The notes under the pieces: model-generated
The model's database searches: none
What the model was told of the DNA's origin: nothing
The model's input: the letters and a program-made list of their open reading frames with translations, nothing else
Program-made: the position numbers and the translations under genes
Part shown: positions 15,855 to 25,084 of the stretch, one piece after another
Numbering within the stretch: position 1 is the stretch's first letter
Layout of the letters: each line of letters begins with the position of its first letter
Assembly (NCBI GenBank): GCA_000961655.1
Contig: LADR01000074.1
Location: 21,575 to 85,574, forward strand
Direction of reading: 5' to 3'
Origin: Desulfatitalea sp. BRH_c12
GTDB lineage: Bacteria > Desulfobacterota > Desulfobacteria > Desulfobacterales > Desulfosarcinaceae
DNA length: 64,000 nt

Positions 15855-18116
15855 TCATTTTTGATTCAGAGCGATCGTGCCATCCCACTCGGCACCTGGT
15901 GGCGATTGTTTATAGGCGTCACACATATTCAAGTAGAATGCTGAGGGGCCATCGGCGCCCAGCAGGTTGATCACCTCTGCAAACTGCCGGCGGGCCTCGT
16001 TCCAGGAGCGCATCCGGAAAGCGCGCAAACCTTCGGCAAAGCAGTCACAGGCCAGCACTTGTTTCGCCGCGCACACCCCAGCGGGCGCCACCAGTTCGTA
16101 GACCGATATCGCTTTTGATTTTCCGGTAAAAACGAAGCGGCCCACATCACGCGCCAGAAAACCGTTTGCATGTTCCAGGATTTCAGCGGATACGAGAATG
16201 CGGGTCCCCAGGTATTTGTTCAGGCCTTCCAATCGCGAGGCCGTGTTGACGATATCTCCGACCGGTCGGTATTCGAAATGATCCATTGCGCCGATATTGC
16301 CCAGCACGATGTATCCCGCATGCAGGCCAATGCGCGTGGGCAGTTGGCATTTCGGTGTGCAGGGTGCCTCGTGAGGCCCTTGCATGGCCTCGGCAATGCC
16401 AAGGGCCGCCTGGCAGGCCTTCATGCGCAACCGGCTGTCCGGAAGCGGCGAGGTCCAGATGGCAAGCACCGAATCTCCGACAACCTGCAAAACGATGCCG
16501 CCATTGTCCTTGATGGGTTTGAAGACACTTTCGTAGTAGTCGTTCATGAAATGGGTCAGCGCAAGCGGGTCCATTGTTTCGGAGAGGCTGGTATATTTTT
16601 CGGCATCCGTAAAAAGACAAATGCTGTAGAGTACCCGGTCGTCATGCAGGTGGCTGATGTTTTGCGCCAATTGGTCGACCACTGCATCGGGCAGGTAATG
16701 GCCGAAGGCACTGCGGATGTTTTGGCGCTCCCGGTTCAGACGATGATATTTGCCGATCAGCATCCCGAAGTATGTCACAGGCACTTGCACCCCCAATGGC
16801 ACGGCCAATGGGAGCCACAGTCCTTCTGATGCGAAAAGGCGCAGCGCGCCCCAGGTGTAAACACCGCAAAGCACCATCAGTACGGGGGTGGACAGATAAA
16901 AGGACAAGCGCACGCAGATCAATGCGATGAACGTCCCCCATGCCATCACCACCCCCATGTGGGCAGCCGGCGATAGGGGCTGAACGGGGTTGTGTTCCAG
17001 TAAATTTGCAAACGCTGTGGCGGCTATTTCCACACCGCTGATATCGGTACCGTCAGGGGTTGAGAACACGGTGTGAAAACCATCCTTGGGTTGCCCCCAG
17101 GTGCTTTCTTTCAAACCGACGAAAACGACCTTTCCTTCCAGGTCGGGGGTATTTTTTTCAGATGCCGGCGTGTGCGGGGGATCGATCATTTCGTGGTAGG
17201 GGATCGTCGGCAACGTGTCCGGCGGGCCGTAGAAATTCAGATAGCGGCTGTTGTCGCCGCTGTACAGGTCGATAAAGGATTTGATCTGATGATGTAAGTG
17301 CGCCGATTCAGAAAATCTTCCGGACGGATCATCCAAAGCTTTGTGCAGGCGGTCGGCCAATCGGGGGTCTTTTTGAAATAGACTGCGCAACACACTTGCG
17401 TTTTGAATCATTTGATCAAAGGCCTGTTCTTCAAAGTCCTTCACGAACAGTGTGGCGAGATGCGGTCGCTCAACAAGCAGCAGTCGTGTAAACAGGCGAT
17501 AGGCGGGCTGGGCATATACGTGAAACGCCACGACCGGCAGGGTCATGATATCTCCTGCGCCGGGTTTAAAAGTCCAATACTGCCGAAGCGAAATCGGGAT
17601 TTTGGGTAGCGGGAAAGGCGCTTCGGCCAGTGCCGCTTCACAAAGGCTCGGTATGGCTGAAACCACCTTCTCGATATTGAGTCGGCCCGTTTGCCTGCCT
17701 TGCGAATCTGTCAGCGTAATGCGTTCATGCGCAAGTGCCTGGGCCAGGATGACGTTGTTGGCTGTGGCGATGGCCCGCGCAAAGGCAAGGTCGTTTTCAG
17801 GCGTTTGGTGTTCATTGAAAACGATGTCGATGGCAATGAAGGCCGCTCCGGCGGCGTTGAGACGTTCGATCAGCCGAGCATGCATTTTGCGTGGCCATTG
17901 GTCAACGGAAACCGGCAGATTAAGATGGTAAGCGCTATCTTGCGCGATGCTGACGATCACAACGTCTCCCGGAGGGCTTGCCGGCCCACGCAGTCGGAAC
18001 AGCAGATGCAACCCGAGATCCTCTTCGAAGGTCAGGGCAATGGGAAGCGCGCCGGCGAAGGTGCCAATCATCCCAGCGACCAGACAAAACAAGGTTGTTT
18101 TCGCGGCGCTTGTCAT
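15855..18116 (-). CDS. CHASE2-domain membrane adenylate/guanylate cyclase
   Basis: I chose the ATG at 18116 because GGAAGG lies upstream; a TTG start at 18134 has none. An N-terminal membrane anchor (TTLFCLVAGMIGTFAGALPI) precedes a periplasmic CHASE2 sensor (~30-370; VVIVSIAQDSAYHLNLP, FIAIDIVFNEHQTPENDLAF, GKVVFVGLKEST). Three further membrane helices span ~380-470. The class III cyclase domain (~500-680) shows the metal-binding Asp in ICLFTDAEKYTSLSE, VVGDSVLAIW and IGLHAGYIVLGNIG, then RPVGDIVNTASRLEGLNKYL. A short helical, TPR-like tail follows. It should make cAMP (or cGMP) in response to an extracytoplasmic cue, with the neighbouring Crp/Fnr regulator as a likely reader. Confidence 0.9.
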   Translation of the reverse strand: MTSAAKTTLFCLVAGMIGTFAGALPIALTFEEDLGLHLLFRLRGPASPPGDVVIVSIAQDSAYHLNLPVSVDQWPRKMHARLIERLNAAGAAFIAIDIVFNEHQTPENDLAFARAIATANNVILAQALAHERITLTDSQGRQTGRLNIEKVVSAIPSLCEAALAEAPFPLPKIPISLRQYWTFKPGAGDIMTLPVVAFHVYAQPAYRLFTRLLLVERPHLATLFVKDFEEQAFDQMIQNASVLRSLFQKDPRLADRLHKALDDPSGRFSESAHLHHQIKSFIDLYSGDNSRYLNFYGPPDTLPTIPYHEMIDPPHTPASEKNTPDLEGKVVFVGLKESTWGQPKDGFHTVFSTPDGTDISGVEIAATAFANLLEHNPVQPLSPAAHMGVVMAWGTFIALICVRLSFYLSTPVLMVLCGVYTWGALRLFASEGLWLPLAVPLGVQVPVTYFGMLIGKYHRLNRERQNIRSAFGHYLPDAVVDQLAQNISHLHDDRVLYSICLFTDAEKYTSLSETMDPLALTHFMNDYYESVFKPIKDNGGIVLQVVGDSVLAIWTSPLPDSRLRMKACQAALGIAEAMQGPHEAPCTPKCQLPTRIGLHAGYIVLGNIGAMDHFEYRPVGDIVNTASRLEGLNKYLGTRILVSAEILEHANGFLARDVGRFVFTGKSKAISVYELVAPAGVCAAKQVLACDCFAEGLRAFRMRSWNEARRQFAEVINLLGADGPSAFYLNMCDAYKQSPPGAEWDGTIALNQK

Positions 18117-18201
18117 GGTTCCCGAACCTTCCAAGCGAATTTTGCATGCCGGGCAGGATTGATTCGATTATCTGACCGGAACTGCAAATCGTGGCGTGAT
18201 G

Positions 18202-18215
18202 CGACCCGTGGGTCG
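18202..18215. promoter_or_regulatory. 14-bp perfect palindrome upstream of the cyclase gene
   Basis: CGACCCGTGGGTCG is a perfect palindrome about 90 bases upstream of the cyclase start. It is flanked by TGAT and ATCA, which extend the dyad imperfectly. Its position suits an operator for the cyclase-barrel operon, though it lacks the TGTGA half-sites of a standard Crp site. The remainder of 18117-18348 shows nothing else I can name. Confidence 0.4.
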
Positions 18216-18348
18216 ATCATCTCCTTACGGTGCATCTTCGGTAATTTGGGTAGGTCTCAATGGGGACTTGGGGTGATGAATTAGTATTTTCTCTATCATA
18301 TAGAACTCATTGTCATGTCAAGAAAACGTTTGCCCTCGGCCCTGCTGC

Positions 18349-18993
18349 TCAGAACGTTATGGGGAATTTTTTGCGGATTTCGATGCGCTGTTTGCCGATT
18401 TCAATATAGCCGCATGAACGCAACTCTTTCATGATCCTGCTGACCATTTCACGCGATGCACCCACCATATTGGCGATTTCCTGATGGGTCAGCTTTTCAA
18501 GTGACAAGATACCTCTCTCGTTTTTATCCGCCAGCTGAAGCAGTAAATTGACGATTCGGCCATGAACATTCATGAAGGTAAGGGTTTCGATCCGAAGGGT
18601 GGCTTCTCGGATCTTGATCAAAATTTGCGCGAGTAATCTGGCGTGGATGTCACTATTCTTAAAAATGAGCTGGTCCAAGACACTTTTATTTAAAATCAAA
18701 ACTTTACATGCTGTTTTGGTCACCAGGCTGGCTGTGCGTGGCTGGCCGTCGAGCACGCCGATCTCACCGAAGTAATCGCCTGGTCCAAAAATGGTCAACA
18801 TCATTTCCTTGCCATCTTCGTTATACAACACGGCCCTGACTTTTCCCTCGACGATCACGTATATTGCGTCGCTGTCATCGCCCCTGCTGAACAAAACCGT
18901 GTTTTTGGGAAAGCTTTTGCGAATCGCGGATTTTTGCAACTCAGCGAGCGTGCGTTGGTCAAGCGAAGAAAAGATGTGGATGTCTTTAAGCAT
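18349..18993 (-). CDS. Crp/Fnr family transcriptional regulator (cNMP-binding type)
   Basis: The N-terminal cupin-like domain contains the phosphate-binding cassette YFGEIGVLDGQPRTASLV, with the Glu, Arg and Thr expected for cyclic nucleotide binding. A dimerisation helix follows, then a winged helix-turn-helix with recognition helix SREMVSRIMKELRSCGYIEI, close to the Crp pattern. No Cys quartet for an Fnr iron-sulfur cluster is present. It lies 230 bases upstream of the CHASE2 cyclase on the same strand, so it plausibly senses that enzyme's product. The binding nucleotide is inferred, not shown. Confidence 0.88.
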   Translation of the reverse strand: MLKDIHIFSSLDQRTLAELQKSAIRKSFPKNTVLFSRGDDSDAIYVIVEGKVRAVLYNEDGKEMMLTIFGPGDYFGEIGVLDGQPRTASLVTKTACKVLILNKSVLDQLIFKNSDIHARLLAQILIKIREATLRIETLTFMNVHGRIVNLLLQLADKNERGILSLEKLTHQEIANMVGASREMVSRIMKELRSCGYIEIGKQRIEIRKKFPITF

Positions 18994-19102
18994 TGCGCCA
19001 CCCAGACCGGTGCAAGGTTCGAAACGCAGGTTTTTTTAGAAGCATACACCCCAAGAGCTCCGAATGACATACGGGGATGACTCCATTGTTAAATAATTTT
19101 AA

Positions 19103-19187
19103 GGTTATCCACTTCGGCTTAGTGAGATATGGGTGCGGGGTGACGTAGGAAAACCCCGGATCACCTCCTCCGTACCAATCCCGAAAC
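19103..19187. repeat. Dispersed repeat family R2, copy 4
   Basis: GGTTATCCACTTCGGCTTAG opens the copy and GTACCAATCCCGAAACG closes it, with GGTGACGTAGGAAAACCCC in the middle. The same order of blocks is found at 63288. Nothing else was recognised in the gene-free stretch 18994-19463. Confidence 0.65.
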
Positions 19188-19463
19188 GCCAATTGTCCTG
19201 GCGCGAACTGGAAAACCAAAAAAATTTAAAGTGGATAAGTGGATAATCGGATTTTTTCTTCAATTTTGTGATCCACTTCACAGATATTTCCCCCATTTGG
19301 TGAAAAACAATGCTTAAGCCGAGATAGTGCGGTCAAACCCACCATGACCTTGCTCACCACACAATCGATTGAGTGAATGTTCATGCTGAAGGGGTTGAAA
19401 GGGGCAATCCGCAGACGTTAGCGGGTTGAGCAAGGCACATGCTCAAAACCAGGAGGTGTCGCC

Positions 19464-19805
19464 ATGAAAAAAACTATCATCATCGTCTCAGCCTTAATGC
19501 TCCTGACCCCGATGTTGGCATCCGCCCAGGATAGTGACTGCCATGAAGCGTATAATGCTTATCTGGATCATAAGATCAGCTGCTGTCTCGACAAAACCAG
19601 TATGCTCCAAAATTCCAGAAGTGACCATCTGCGGCAGCATGTTGCTGTGAGTCTGCAGAAAGCATCTTATATCATCAGCGCAAAAAGCAGCATACTGGCC
19701 GATTTGAATCGGAAAAAGGGCTGCCTCAAAGACTACCAGATCGAGGTTTACCTGAACGACAGGTTTTCCAGGCTTTGCAAGGCCAATTTGTCGGCCGCCA
19801 AGTAA
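19464..19805 (+). CDS. Small secreted hypothetical protein
   Basis: A strong AGGAGG precedes the ATG. The N-terminus MKKTIIIVSALMLLTPMLAS is a signal peptide with probable cleavage after ASA. The mature part (~91 residues) is helical and has five Cys (DSDCHEAYNAY, KISCCLDKT, GCLKDYQ, SRLCKAN). No family is recognised. The gene stands alone, with no partner on either side. Confidence 0.65.
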   Translation: MKKTIIIVSALMLLTPMLASAQDSDCHEAYNAYLDHKISCCLDKTSMLQNSRSDHLRQHVAVSLQKASYIISAKSSILADLNRKKGCLKDYQIEVYLNDRFSRLCKANLSAAK

Positions 19806-19842
19806 ACACGTCAGGGACCTTGCGCACGGCGCTATTACAATT

Positions 19843-20484
19843 TCAGTCTGTATTTTCCAGCGGCCGGTTTTCGGAATAAATTACGGCGAACGGCGCGATG
19901 GCTTGGCGGATTGCCGCAGTGAACCGGGTGAAAACTTCAGTGCGATGGTGTCTGCCCTCTGGCGTAAGATCGCGGTACATCATGGCGCGCAAACCGCGGC
20001 TGATTTCAATCTGGACCCCCATGCCGCGGCCGCACAGGTTGCAGATGTTTTTCTGGTCGATAGCGGCAAAGGGGAGCCCTTCGCAGATTACGCTGAAACC
20101 TGATTGGCGGAGCACCAGCATGATCATGTGCTTGATTTCTTCGTCCAGTCCTCCCAGATGAACTAGCGGCGTCATTTCCGCGTAGCCATGAATGGTGATG
20201 ATGATGTCCGACTGGCGGACGATCTGCAGGGCGATGGGTTCGTCAAAACGGGTGCTGGTGATGTGCAGAGCCCGGTTTCCGGCACTTTTGATCCCTTCGA
20301 AGGCGTAAAATGAATGTTCATGTGCGGCAATGGCGTCCGCCAGGCGCGTCGTTCCGGGTTCGATATCGCCGCCGTGAATGCTCAAAATGGCAATGCCTGA
20401 GCTTCCCAGGCGCCAGCGGACGCGGTAGTCGGTGCCGTGCTGTTCGTATTGTGTGAGCATTTCAAAAGAGGTGTAACGATCCAT
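19843..20484 (-). CDS. Poly-gamma-glutamate hydrolase family protein
   Basis: The motifs ILSIHGGDIEPGTTRLADAI, FYAFEGIKSAGNRALHITST and IIITIHGYAEM are characteristic of the PF05908 (PghP/YmaC-like) zinc hydrolases. The paired His and Glu residues in HGGDIE and HGYAE are the likely metal ligands. Phage-encoded members degrade poly-gamma-glutamate capsules of Bacillus hosts, while chromosomal members in Gram-negative bacteria are unassigned. The 213-residue length is normal for the family. No polyglutamate synthesis genes lie nearby. Confidence 0.8.
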   Translation of the reverse strand: MDRYTSFEMLTQYEQHGTDYRVRWRLGSSGIAILSIHGGDIEPGTTRLADAIAAHEHSFYAFEGIKSAGNRALHITSTRFDEPIALQIVRQSDIIITIHGYAEMTPLVHLGGLDEEIKHMIMLVLRQSGFSVICEGLPFAAIDQKNICNLCGRGMGVQIEISRGLRAMMYRDLTPEGRHHRTEVFTRFTAAIRQAIAPFAVIYSENRPLENTD

Positions 20485-20573
20485 CTGCGTTGGCTCCCGG
20501 CGGTCTTTTGAAAACTGGGTAGGCCGGTTTGTAATCGCTGAAGGGGCTATGGGTCAAATGGTAAATAGCCTGT

Positions 20574-20818
20574 GGCGGTGGGCAATGCCCACCCTACAAC
20601 TTGCACGCAGGTGGAGCAGCAAAAAAAAAACCAGGTAGGGTGGGCACCGCCCACCATTTGATTTCCCCAAATGGCATACATGATCTGACTTTAAATGACA
20701 CGATGGCGGGCAACGTCCGTCAGAAACCGAAGATGTTGTTTACGGTGCATAGTTTGCGCCTATGCTGGTGGGCAATGCCCACCCTACAACTGGCACGCAA
20801 GAGGTGCAGCAAAAAAGC
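20574..20818. repeat. R1 MITE-like copy plus a partial tandem copy
   Basis: A full R1 element runs from GTAGGGTGGGC at 20635 to GCCCACCCTAC at 20787; its interior GTCAGAAACCG and GATGTTGTTT matches the right-edge copies. Its end and 3' flank (CAATGCCCACCCTACAAC to GCAGCAAAAAA) also occur about 190 bases earlier, at 20574-20625. This suggests unequal tandem duplication with the same polarity. The gap 20485-20869 holds nothing else clear. Confidence 0.7.
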
Positions 20819-20869
20819 GGCGAGCCGCAGGACGGCGCGCCGCTCAACAGGTTTATAAGTCGTCCATCG

Positions 20870-22036
20870 TTACAGCGCGTTTCTGTAAATATCGATCACG
20901 TCCTCCATGGTCGGGCAGCGTGGGTTGGTAAGGCCGCAGGCATCCTTCTGGGCGTTTTCAGCCATGATCTTGAGATCGTCTTCTTTGACACCGAGTTGCG
21001 TAAGGCCTGATGGAATGCCTACATCGGTGGAGAGAATTTTTATGGCGTCGATGGCAACGTCCGCAGCTGCGCGCTCAGAGAGGCCTTCGATGTTTTCTCC
21101 CATGGCGACGGCGATGTCGGCGAAGCGCTCCATTTTGGCGATAAGGTTGAAGCGACACACGTGGGGCAGGAGGATGGCGTTGCAAATGCCGTGGGGCAGG
21201 TCGTAGTAGCCGCCGAGTTGGTGCGCCATGGCGTGCACGTGGCCGAGGCTGGCATTGTTGAACGCCATGCCGGCCAGGTATTGGGCGTAGCACATCTTGT
21301 CCCGGGCTTCCATGTCGCCGCCGTTGGCCACGGCCGCCCTGAGATACCCTGCGATGAGTTGGATGGCCTTGAGGGCGCAGGCGTCGGTAATGGGGGTGGC
21401 GATGGTGGATACATAGGCTTCGATGGCGTGGGTGAGGGCGTCCATGCCGGTGGCCGCGGTCAGGGACGGCGGCATGCCTTTCATGAGAAGCGGATCGTCA
21501 ATGGCCACATTGGGCGTGACGCGCCAGTCCACGATGGCCATTTTGACTTTGCGGCTGGTGTCTGTGATGATACAGAAACGGGTCATTTCGCTGGCGGTGC
21601 CAGCGGTCGTGTTCACCGCGATGAAGGGTGGCATGGCCTTGGCAGACTTGTCGACGCCCTCGTAGTCGCGGATGTGGCCACCATTGGTGGCGATGATGCC
21701 GATGCCCTTGCCACAGTCGTGGGCGCTGCCGCCGCCGAGAGAGATGATCAGGTCGCACCCGTTGGACTTATATGCTTCGAACCCTTCATGCACATTTTTG
21801 TCGGTGGGGTTGGCATGTGTGCCGTCATAGATGACCGGGTCCACGCCGCAGGTGGCTTTGATGACCTCGGCGATCTGCGCGGTGATGCCGGCGTCGGTAA
21901 TGCCTTTGTCGGTGCATATAAAGGGTTTCTTGCCACCGAGGGTATTGACCTGGTTGCCGATTTCCTTGTATGAGCCTATGCCCATCAATGTAACGGTAGG
22001 GATGTAGAAGCCAAAGACTTGTTCTTGTACGGCCAT
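20870..22036 (-). CDS. Iron-containing alcohol dehydrogenase
   Basis: The start MAVQEQVFGFYIPTVTLMG at 22036 follows TAAGGAGGACACC. Family motifs include the nucleotide loop LIISLGGGSAHDCGKGIG, TTAGTASEMTRFCII and the metal-binding stretch GHVHAMAHQLGGYYDLPHG with its spaced His residues. The enzyme interconverts a primary alcohol and aldehyde with NAD(H). Length (388 aa) is standard. It has no operon partners and is flanked by repeat elements on both sides. Confidence 0.92.
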   Translation of the reverse strand: MAVQEQVFGFYIPTVTLMGIGSYKEIGNQVNTLGGKKPFICTDKGITDAGITAQIAEVIKATCGVDPVIYDGTHANPTDKNVHEGFEAYKSNGCDLIISLGGGSAHDCGKGIGIIATNGGHIRDYEGVDKSAKAMPPFIAVNTTAGTASEMTRFCIITDTSRKVKMAIVDWRVTPNVAIDDPLLMKGMPPSLTAATGMDALTHAIEAYVSTIATPITDACALKAIQLIAGYLRAAVANGGDMEARDKMCYAQYLAGMAFNNASLGHVHAMAHQLGGYYDLPHGICNAILLPHVCRFNLIAKMERFADIAVAMGENIEGLSERAAADVAIDAIKILSTDVGIPSGLTQLGVKEDDLKIMAENAQKDACGLTNPRCPTMEDVIDIYRNAL

Positions 22037-22159
22037 GGTGTCCTCCTTAGCCGGCTTTGCCGGTGGTATATATTGACGTTTGCCCGTTGGCCCGTTGGGC
22101 CGTTGGCGCATTTGTCCGTGAACGCGTTTACGCGTGTACGGCGATAGTCGTTTCACTTG

Positions 22160-22259
22160 AAGGGGCGAACCTTGTGTTCGCCCGATGCCGTGCGACGTCA
22201 TCCGTGTTCGCACTGGATATCGTGCGTTGAACGCGGGCGAACACGAGGTCGCCCCTACC
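22160..22259. repeat. R3 palindromic element (GGGGCGAAC...GTTCGCCC type)
   Basis: AGGGGCGAACCTTGTGTTCG followed by CCC forms one hairpin at the left end, and GGGCGAACACGAGGTCGCCC followed by CTACC the other at the right end, so the ends are imperfect inverted repeats about 100 bases apart. It belongs to the same family as 28620-28765. It occupies the gap between copB and the alcohol dehydrogenase and may end transcripts there. Confidence 0.6.
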
Positions 22260-22313
22260 GATCGCACAGTACGCTGAACCGCCATGTGGGGCACAGGGTC
22301 TGTCTATTTCCAA

Positions 22314-23162
22314 TCAAAACCAGAAAGTAATGCCGGTGACAAACGATGTAACATTGATTTCTTCCCCGTCTTCCCGTGCCAAGTCGGCTGTCTCACCTAT
22401 TTTGCGATGCCACTGGATGCCGATATAGGGTGCAATTTTTCTGCGGATCTCGTATCGCAGCCGAAGTCCCAGTTCGATGTCGTTGATACCTTGGCCGACG
22501 CCGTTTTCCGAGACTTCCTGAAGGGCGATGGTCGTTTCGAGGCGAGGCTGCAGGACGAGTCTTTGGGTCAAAAGCAGGTCGTATTCCGCTTCCAGTTCGG
22601 CGGATATGTCCCCATCGTCACTGATATACGCGGTGGCATCGATTTCGAACCAGTAAGGTGCAAGGCCCAGCACCCCGAAGGCTGCGAAGGTCCGGCTCGG
22701 ACCAGGCTCGAAATCGTGGCGCAGTCCGATGCGCAGATCCCAATAAACACTGATATTGAATCCATACAGCAGCTCGATATCGGCTTGCTCGAGGTCCTCT
22801 TCGTCGATCAGCCACTCCCCCTCGCTTTCCAGGTACAACCGGTGGTAGTCGGTGCCGATCCAAGCCTGAACATCCCAGAGCAGCAGATCTTCGCCTTCGT
22901 TGGTCTGGTATTCAAAGCGGTCTGCCTTGAACATCGCGAAGACTTCGTTGTCATGGAGCGGCGGCACCCCGAAATCTTTGAGTGTGAAGGGTTCGTCTTC
23001 GGCGTCGTGCGTCGTCTGGGCCGGTCGCGCGGGTTCGGCCGGCATTGCATGATGATCGGCGGAATGGTGTTCGCCTGATTGCGGGGCTGAGGTCTCATCG
23101 GCGATTGCGCAGGCCGGTATCAGCAGTATGACGATAACCAGGACCATCAGCACGCGTTTCAT
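22314..23162 (-). CDS. copB: Copper resistance protein B (outer-membrane)
   Basis: The start at 23162 (MKRVLMVLVIVILLIPACA) has AAAGGAG upstream; a start at 23177 would overlap copA. After the signal peptide comes a His-rich stretch (SGEHHSADHHAMPAE), then the CopB domain: LLLWDVQAWIGTDYHRLYLE, YWDLRIGLRHDFEPGPSRTF, IAPYIGIQWHRKIGETADLA and a C-terminal aromatic GITFWF typical of outer-membrane proteins. CopB works with CopA in periplasmic and outer-membrane copper handling. It begins 11 bases after the copA stop, so the two form an operon. Confidence 0.92.
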   Translation of the reverse strand: MKRVLMVLVIVILLIPACAIADETSAPQSGEHHSADHHAMPAEPARPAQTTHDAEDEPFTLKDFGVPPLHDNEVFAMFKADRFEYQTNEGEDLLLWDVQAWIGTDYHRLYLESEGEWLIDEEDLEQADIELLYGFNISVYWDLRIGLRHDFEPGPSRTFAAFGVLGLAPYWFEIDATAYISDDGDISAELEAEYDLLLTQRLVLQPRLETTIALQEVSENGVGQGINDIELGLRLRYEIRRKIAPYIGIQWHRKIGETADLAREDGEEINVTSFVTGITFWF

Positions 23163-23173
23163 CGGAGCTCCTT

Positions 23174-25084
23174 TCATGTGACCCTCATGAACTGGAACAT
23201 GCCTGCTTCCATGTGGTAGAGCAGGTGGCAGTGAAAGCCCCAGTCGCCCTTTTCGATCGGGGTGATCAAAAGCGACATGACTTCTCCGGGTTTGGTCAAT
23301 ACGGTATGTTTGAACGGCAGTTTGTCGGCGCCGTTTTCAAGCTGCATCCACATGCCATGCAAATGAATGGGATGCTCCATCATGGTGTGGTTGACCAGGT
23401 AGAGGCGCAATCGCTCCTGGTAGCGGAACATGTAAGGGCCCTGGTGTTCGCTGAATTTTTTGCCATCGAAGGAGAACATGAAGCGCTCCATATTGGCGGT
23501 GATGTTGATGGTCATCTCCCGATCCACGGTATCGGCGTAGGGCTGCGGTTCTGCAGAGACCAGATCGTCATACGTCAGGACGCGCCAACCGTCGGCACCC
23601 AGGCCAATGCCCGGTTCGTCCAGGCGGTATTTGGGCGTGTTGGTCACCATGGCCACATTGGACCGGTCCGGGGGGCTGAAAGGCGTGGGCCCATTTCCGG
23701 GGATACGCGGGTCCAGGCTTTTAGCCCGGCCCGGGAGGTCCGCTGAATGCGCCATCTCTTGCGATCCGCTGCCATGCGCCATGCTATGGTCGGACCCGTT
23801 TTGCCCACCCATGTCATGCGAATCGTCCGATTGCATGGCATGGGTATCGTCTTGCCCCCTATCATGAGCGTCGCCATGCGCCATGCCATGGGTACCATTT
23901 TGCCCGTTTCCTTCAGACGCGCCATGGTCCATGCCATGCGCGCCATGATCCATGCCCATGTCTTCCATACCGCGCACCGGACGCGGTCGCAGCTTCGGCA
24001 CCGGTGCCTGTCTGCCCGGCTCGGGAGACAGCGTGGCTCGGGTATAACCGCTGCGATCGATGGATTCGGCGAAGATGGTGAAGGCCAGATCCTTTGACGG
24101 CCTGACGAGCACATCGTAGGTTTCGGCCACCCCGATGCGGAACTCGTGGACACGCACCGGGCGCACCGCCATGCCGTCGGCCATGACCACTTCCATGTCC
24201 AACCCGGGAATGCGCACATCGAAGGTGGTCATGGTGGATGCATTGATGAAGCGCAGGCGAATGGTTTCATGCGGCGCAAAGAGCGCTGTCCAATTCATGT
24301 CCGGCGAATGGCCGTTGATCAGGTAGGTGTAGGTGTAAGCGGTCACGTCGGCCAGATCGACCGGGCTCATCCGCATGTTGGCCCAGGCCATGCGTTCGGT
24401 CACTGCATTGCGCAAGCCGCGCTCTTGAATGTCCTTGAACAATTCCGGAAGGGTCCGCTGCTGAAAGTTATAGTAATCGCTCACCAGGTTGATGTGGCGG
24501 TAAATGGCTTCCGGATCTTCGAACGACCAATCGGAAAGAACGACCGGATAGTCACGGTCGTAATCAAATGGCTCGCCATCTTTGGGATCGATGATCAGCG
24601 GTCCGTAGGTGCCGGTCTGCTCCTGGAAACGCGAGTGGCTGTGATACCAGTAGGTGCCGGCCTGCTGGACTTGAAAGCTGTATTGATAGGTGTCCCCCGG
24701 TCGGATACCGCTGAAACTCAATCCCGGCACGCCGTCCATTTGATAGGGCACCAGGATGCCGTGCCAATGAATCGAGGAGTGCTCTGAATCCATCAGTTGG
24801 TTGGCCACCCGGAGGGTCACTTCATCGCCCTCGCGCAGGTGCAGCAACGGACCCGGCACCGTGCCGTTGACGGCGGTCGCAGTCCCCGTGCGCCCATCGA
24901 TCCGGATGGGCGAGTAGCCGACCGTCAGGTCGTAGCGGTTGCTGGCTGTGGCTTTGCGGACGCCGGAACCGGCTGACACGGCCCATGCCGGCAAAGGCAG
25001 TCCAAGATGCACGCCTGCCAGAAATAGTCCAGTGCCTGCGGTCTTGATAAAGTCACGACGGGTGAAGCCCTTGGAAGTCGTCAT
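23174..25084 (-). CDS. copA: Copper resistance multicopper oxidase CopA
   Basis: A twin-arginine signal (TRRDFIKTAGTGLFLAGVHL) directs export of a folded copper protein. Copper sites are visible as SSIHWHGILVP, GTYWYHSHSRFQEQTG, HPIHLHGMWM and the type 1/trinuclear motif HCHLLYHMEAGMFQFM. Between about residues 375 and 450 lies a Met/His-rich insertion (MGMDHGAHGMDHG and further MxHG repeats) that probably binds Cu(I). The enzyme oxidises cuprous copper in the periplasm. It is first in the copAB operon. No copRS regulator is adjacent. Confidence 0.93.
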   Translation of the reverse strand: MTTSKGFTRRDFIKTAGTGLFLAGVHLGLPLPAWAVSAGSGVRKATASNRYDLTVGYSPIRIDGRTGTATAVNGTVPGPLLHLREGDEVTLRVANQLMDSEHSSIHWHGILVPYQMDGVPGLSFSGIRPGDTYQYSFQVQQAGTYWYHSHSRFQEQTGTYGPLIIDPKDGEPFDYDRDYPVVLSDWSFEDPEAIYRHINLVSDYYNFQQRTLPELFKDIQERGLRNAVTERMAWANMRMSPVDLADVTAYTYTYLINGHSPDMNWTALFAPHETIRLRFINASTMTTFDVRIPGLDMEVVMADGMAVRPVRVHEFRIGVAETYDVLVRPSKDLAFTIFAESIDRSGYTRATLSPEPGRQAPVPKLRPRPVRGMEDMGMDHGAHGMDHGASEGNGQNGTHGMAHGDAHDRGQDDTHAMQSDDSHDMGGQNGSDHSMAHGSGSQEMAHSADLPGRAKSLDPRIPGNGPTPFSPPDRSNVAMVTNTPKYRLDEPGIGLGADGWRVLTYDDLVSAEPQPYADTVDREMTINITANMERFMFSFDGKKFSEHQGPYMFRYQERLRLYLVNHTMMEHPIHLHGMWMQLENGADKLPFKHTVLTKPGEVMSLLITPIEKGDWGFHCHLLYHMEAGMFQFMRVT

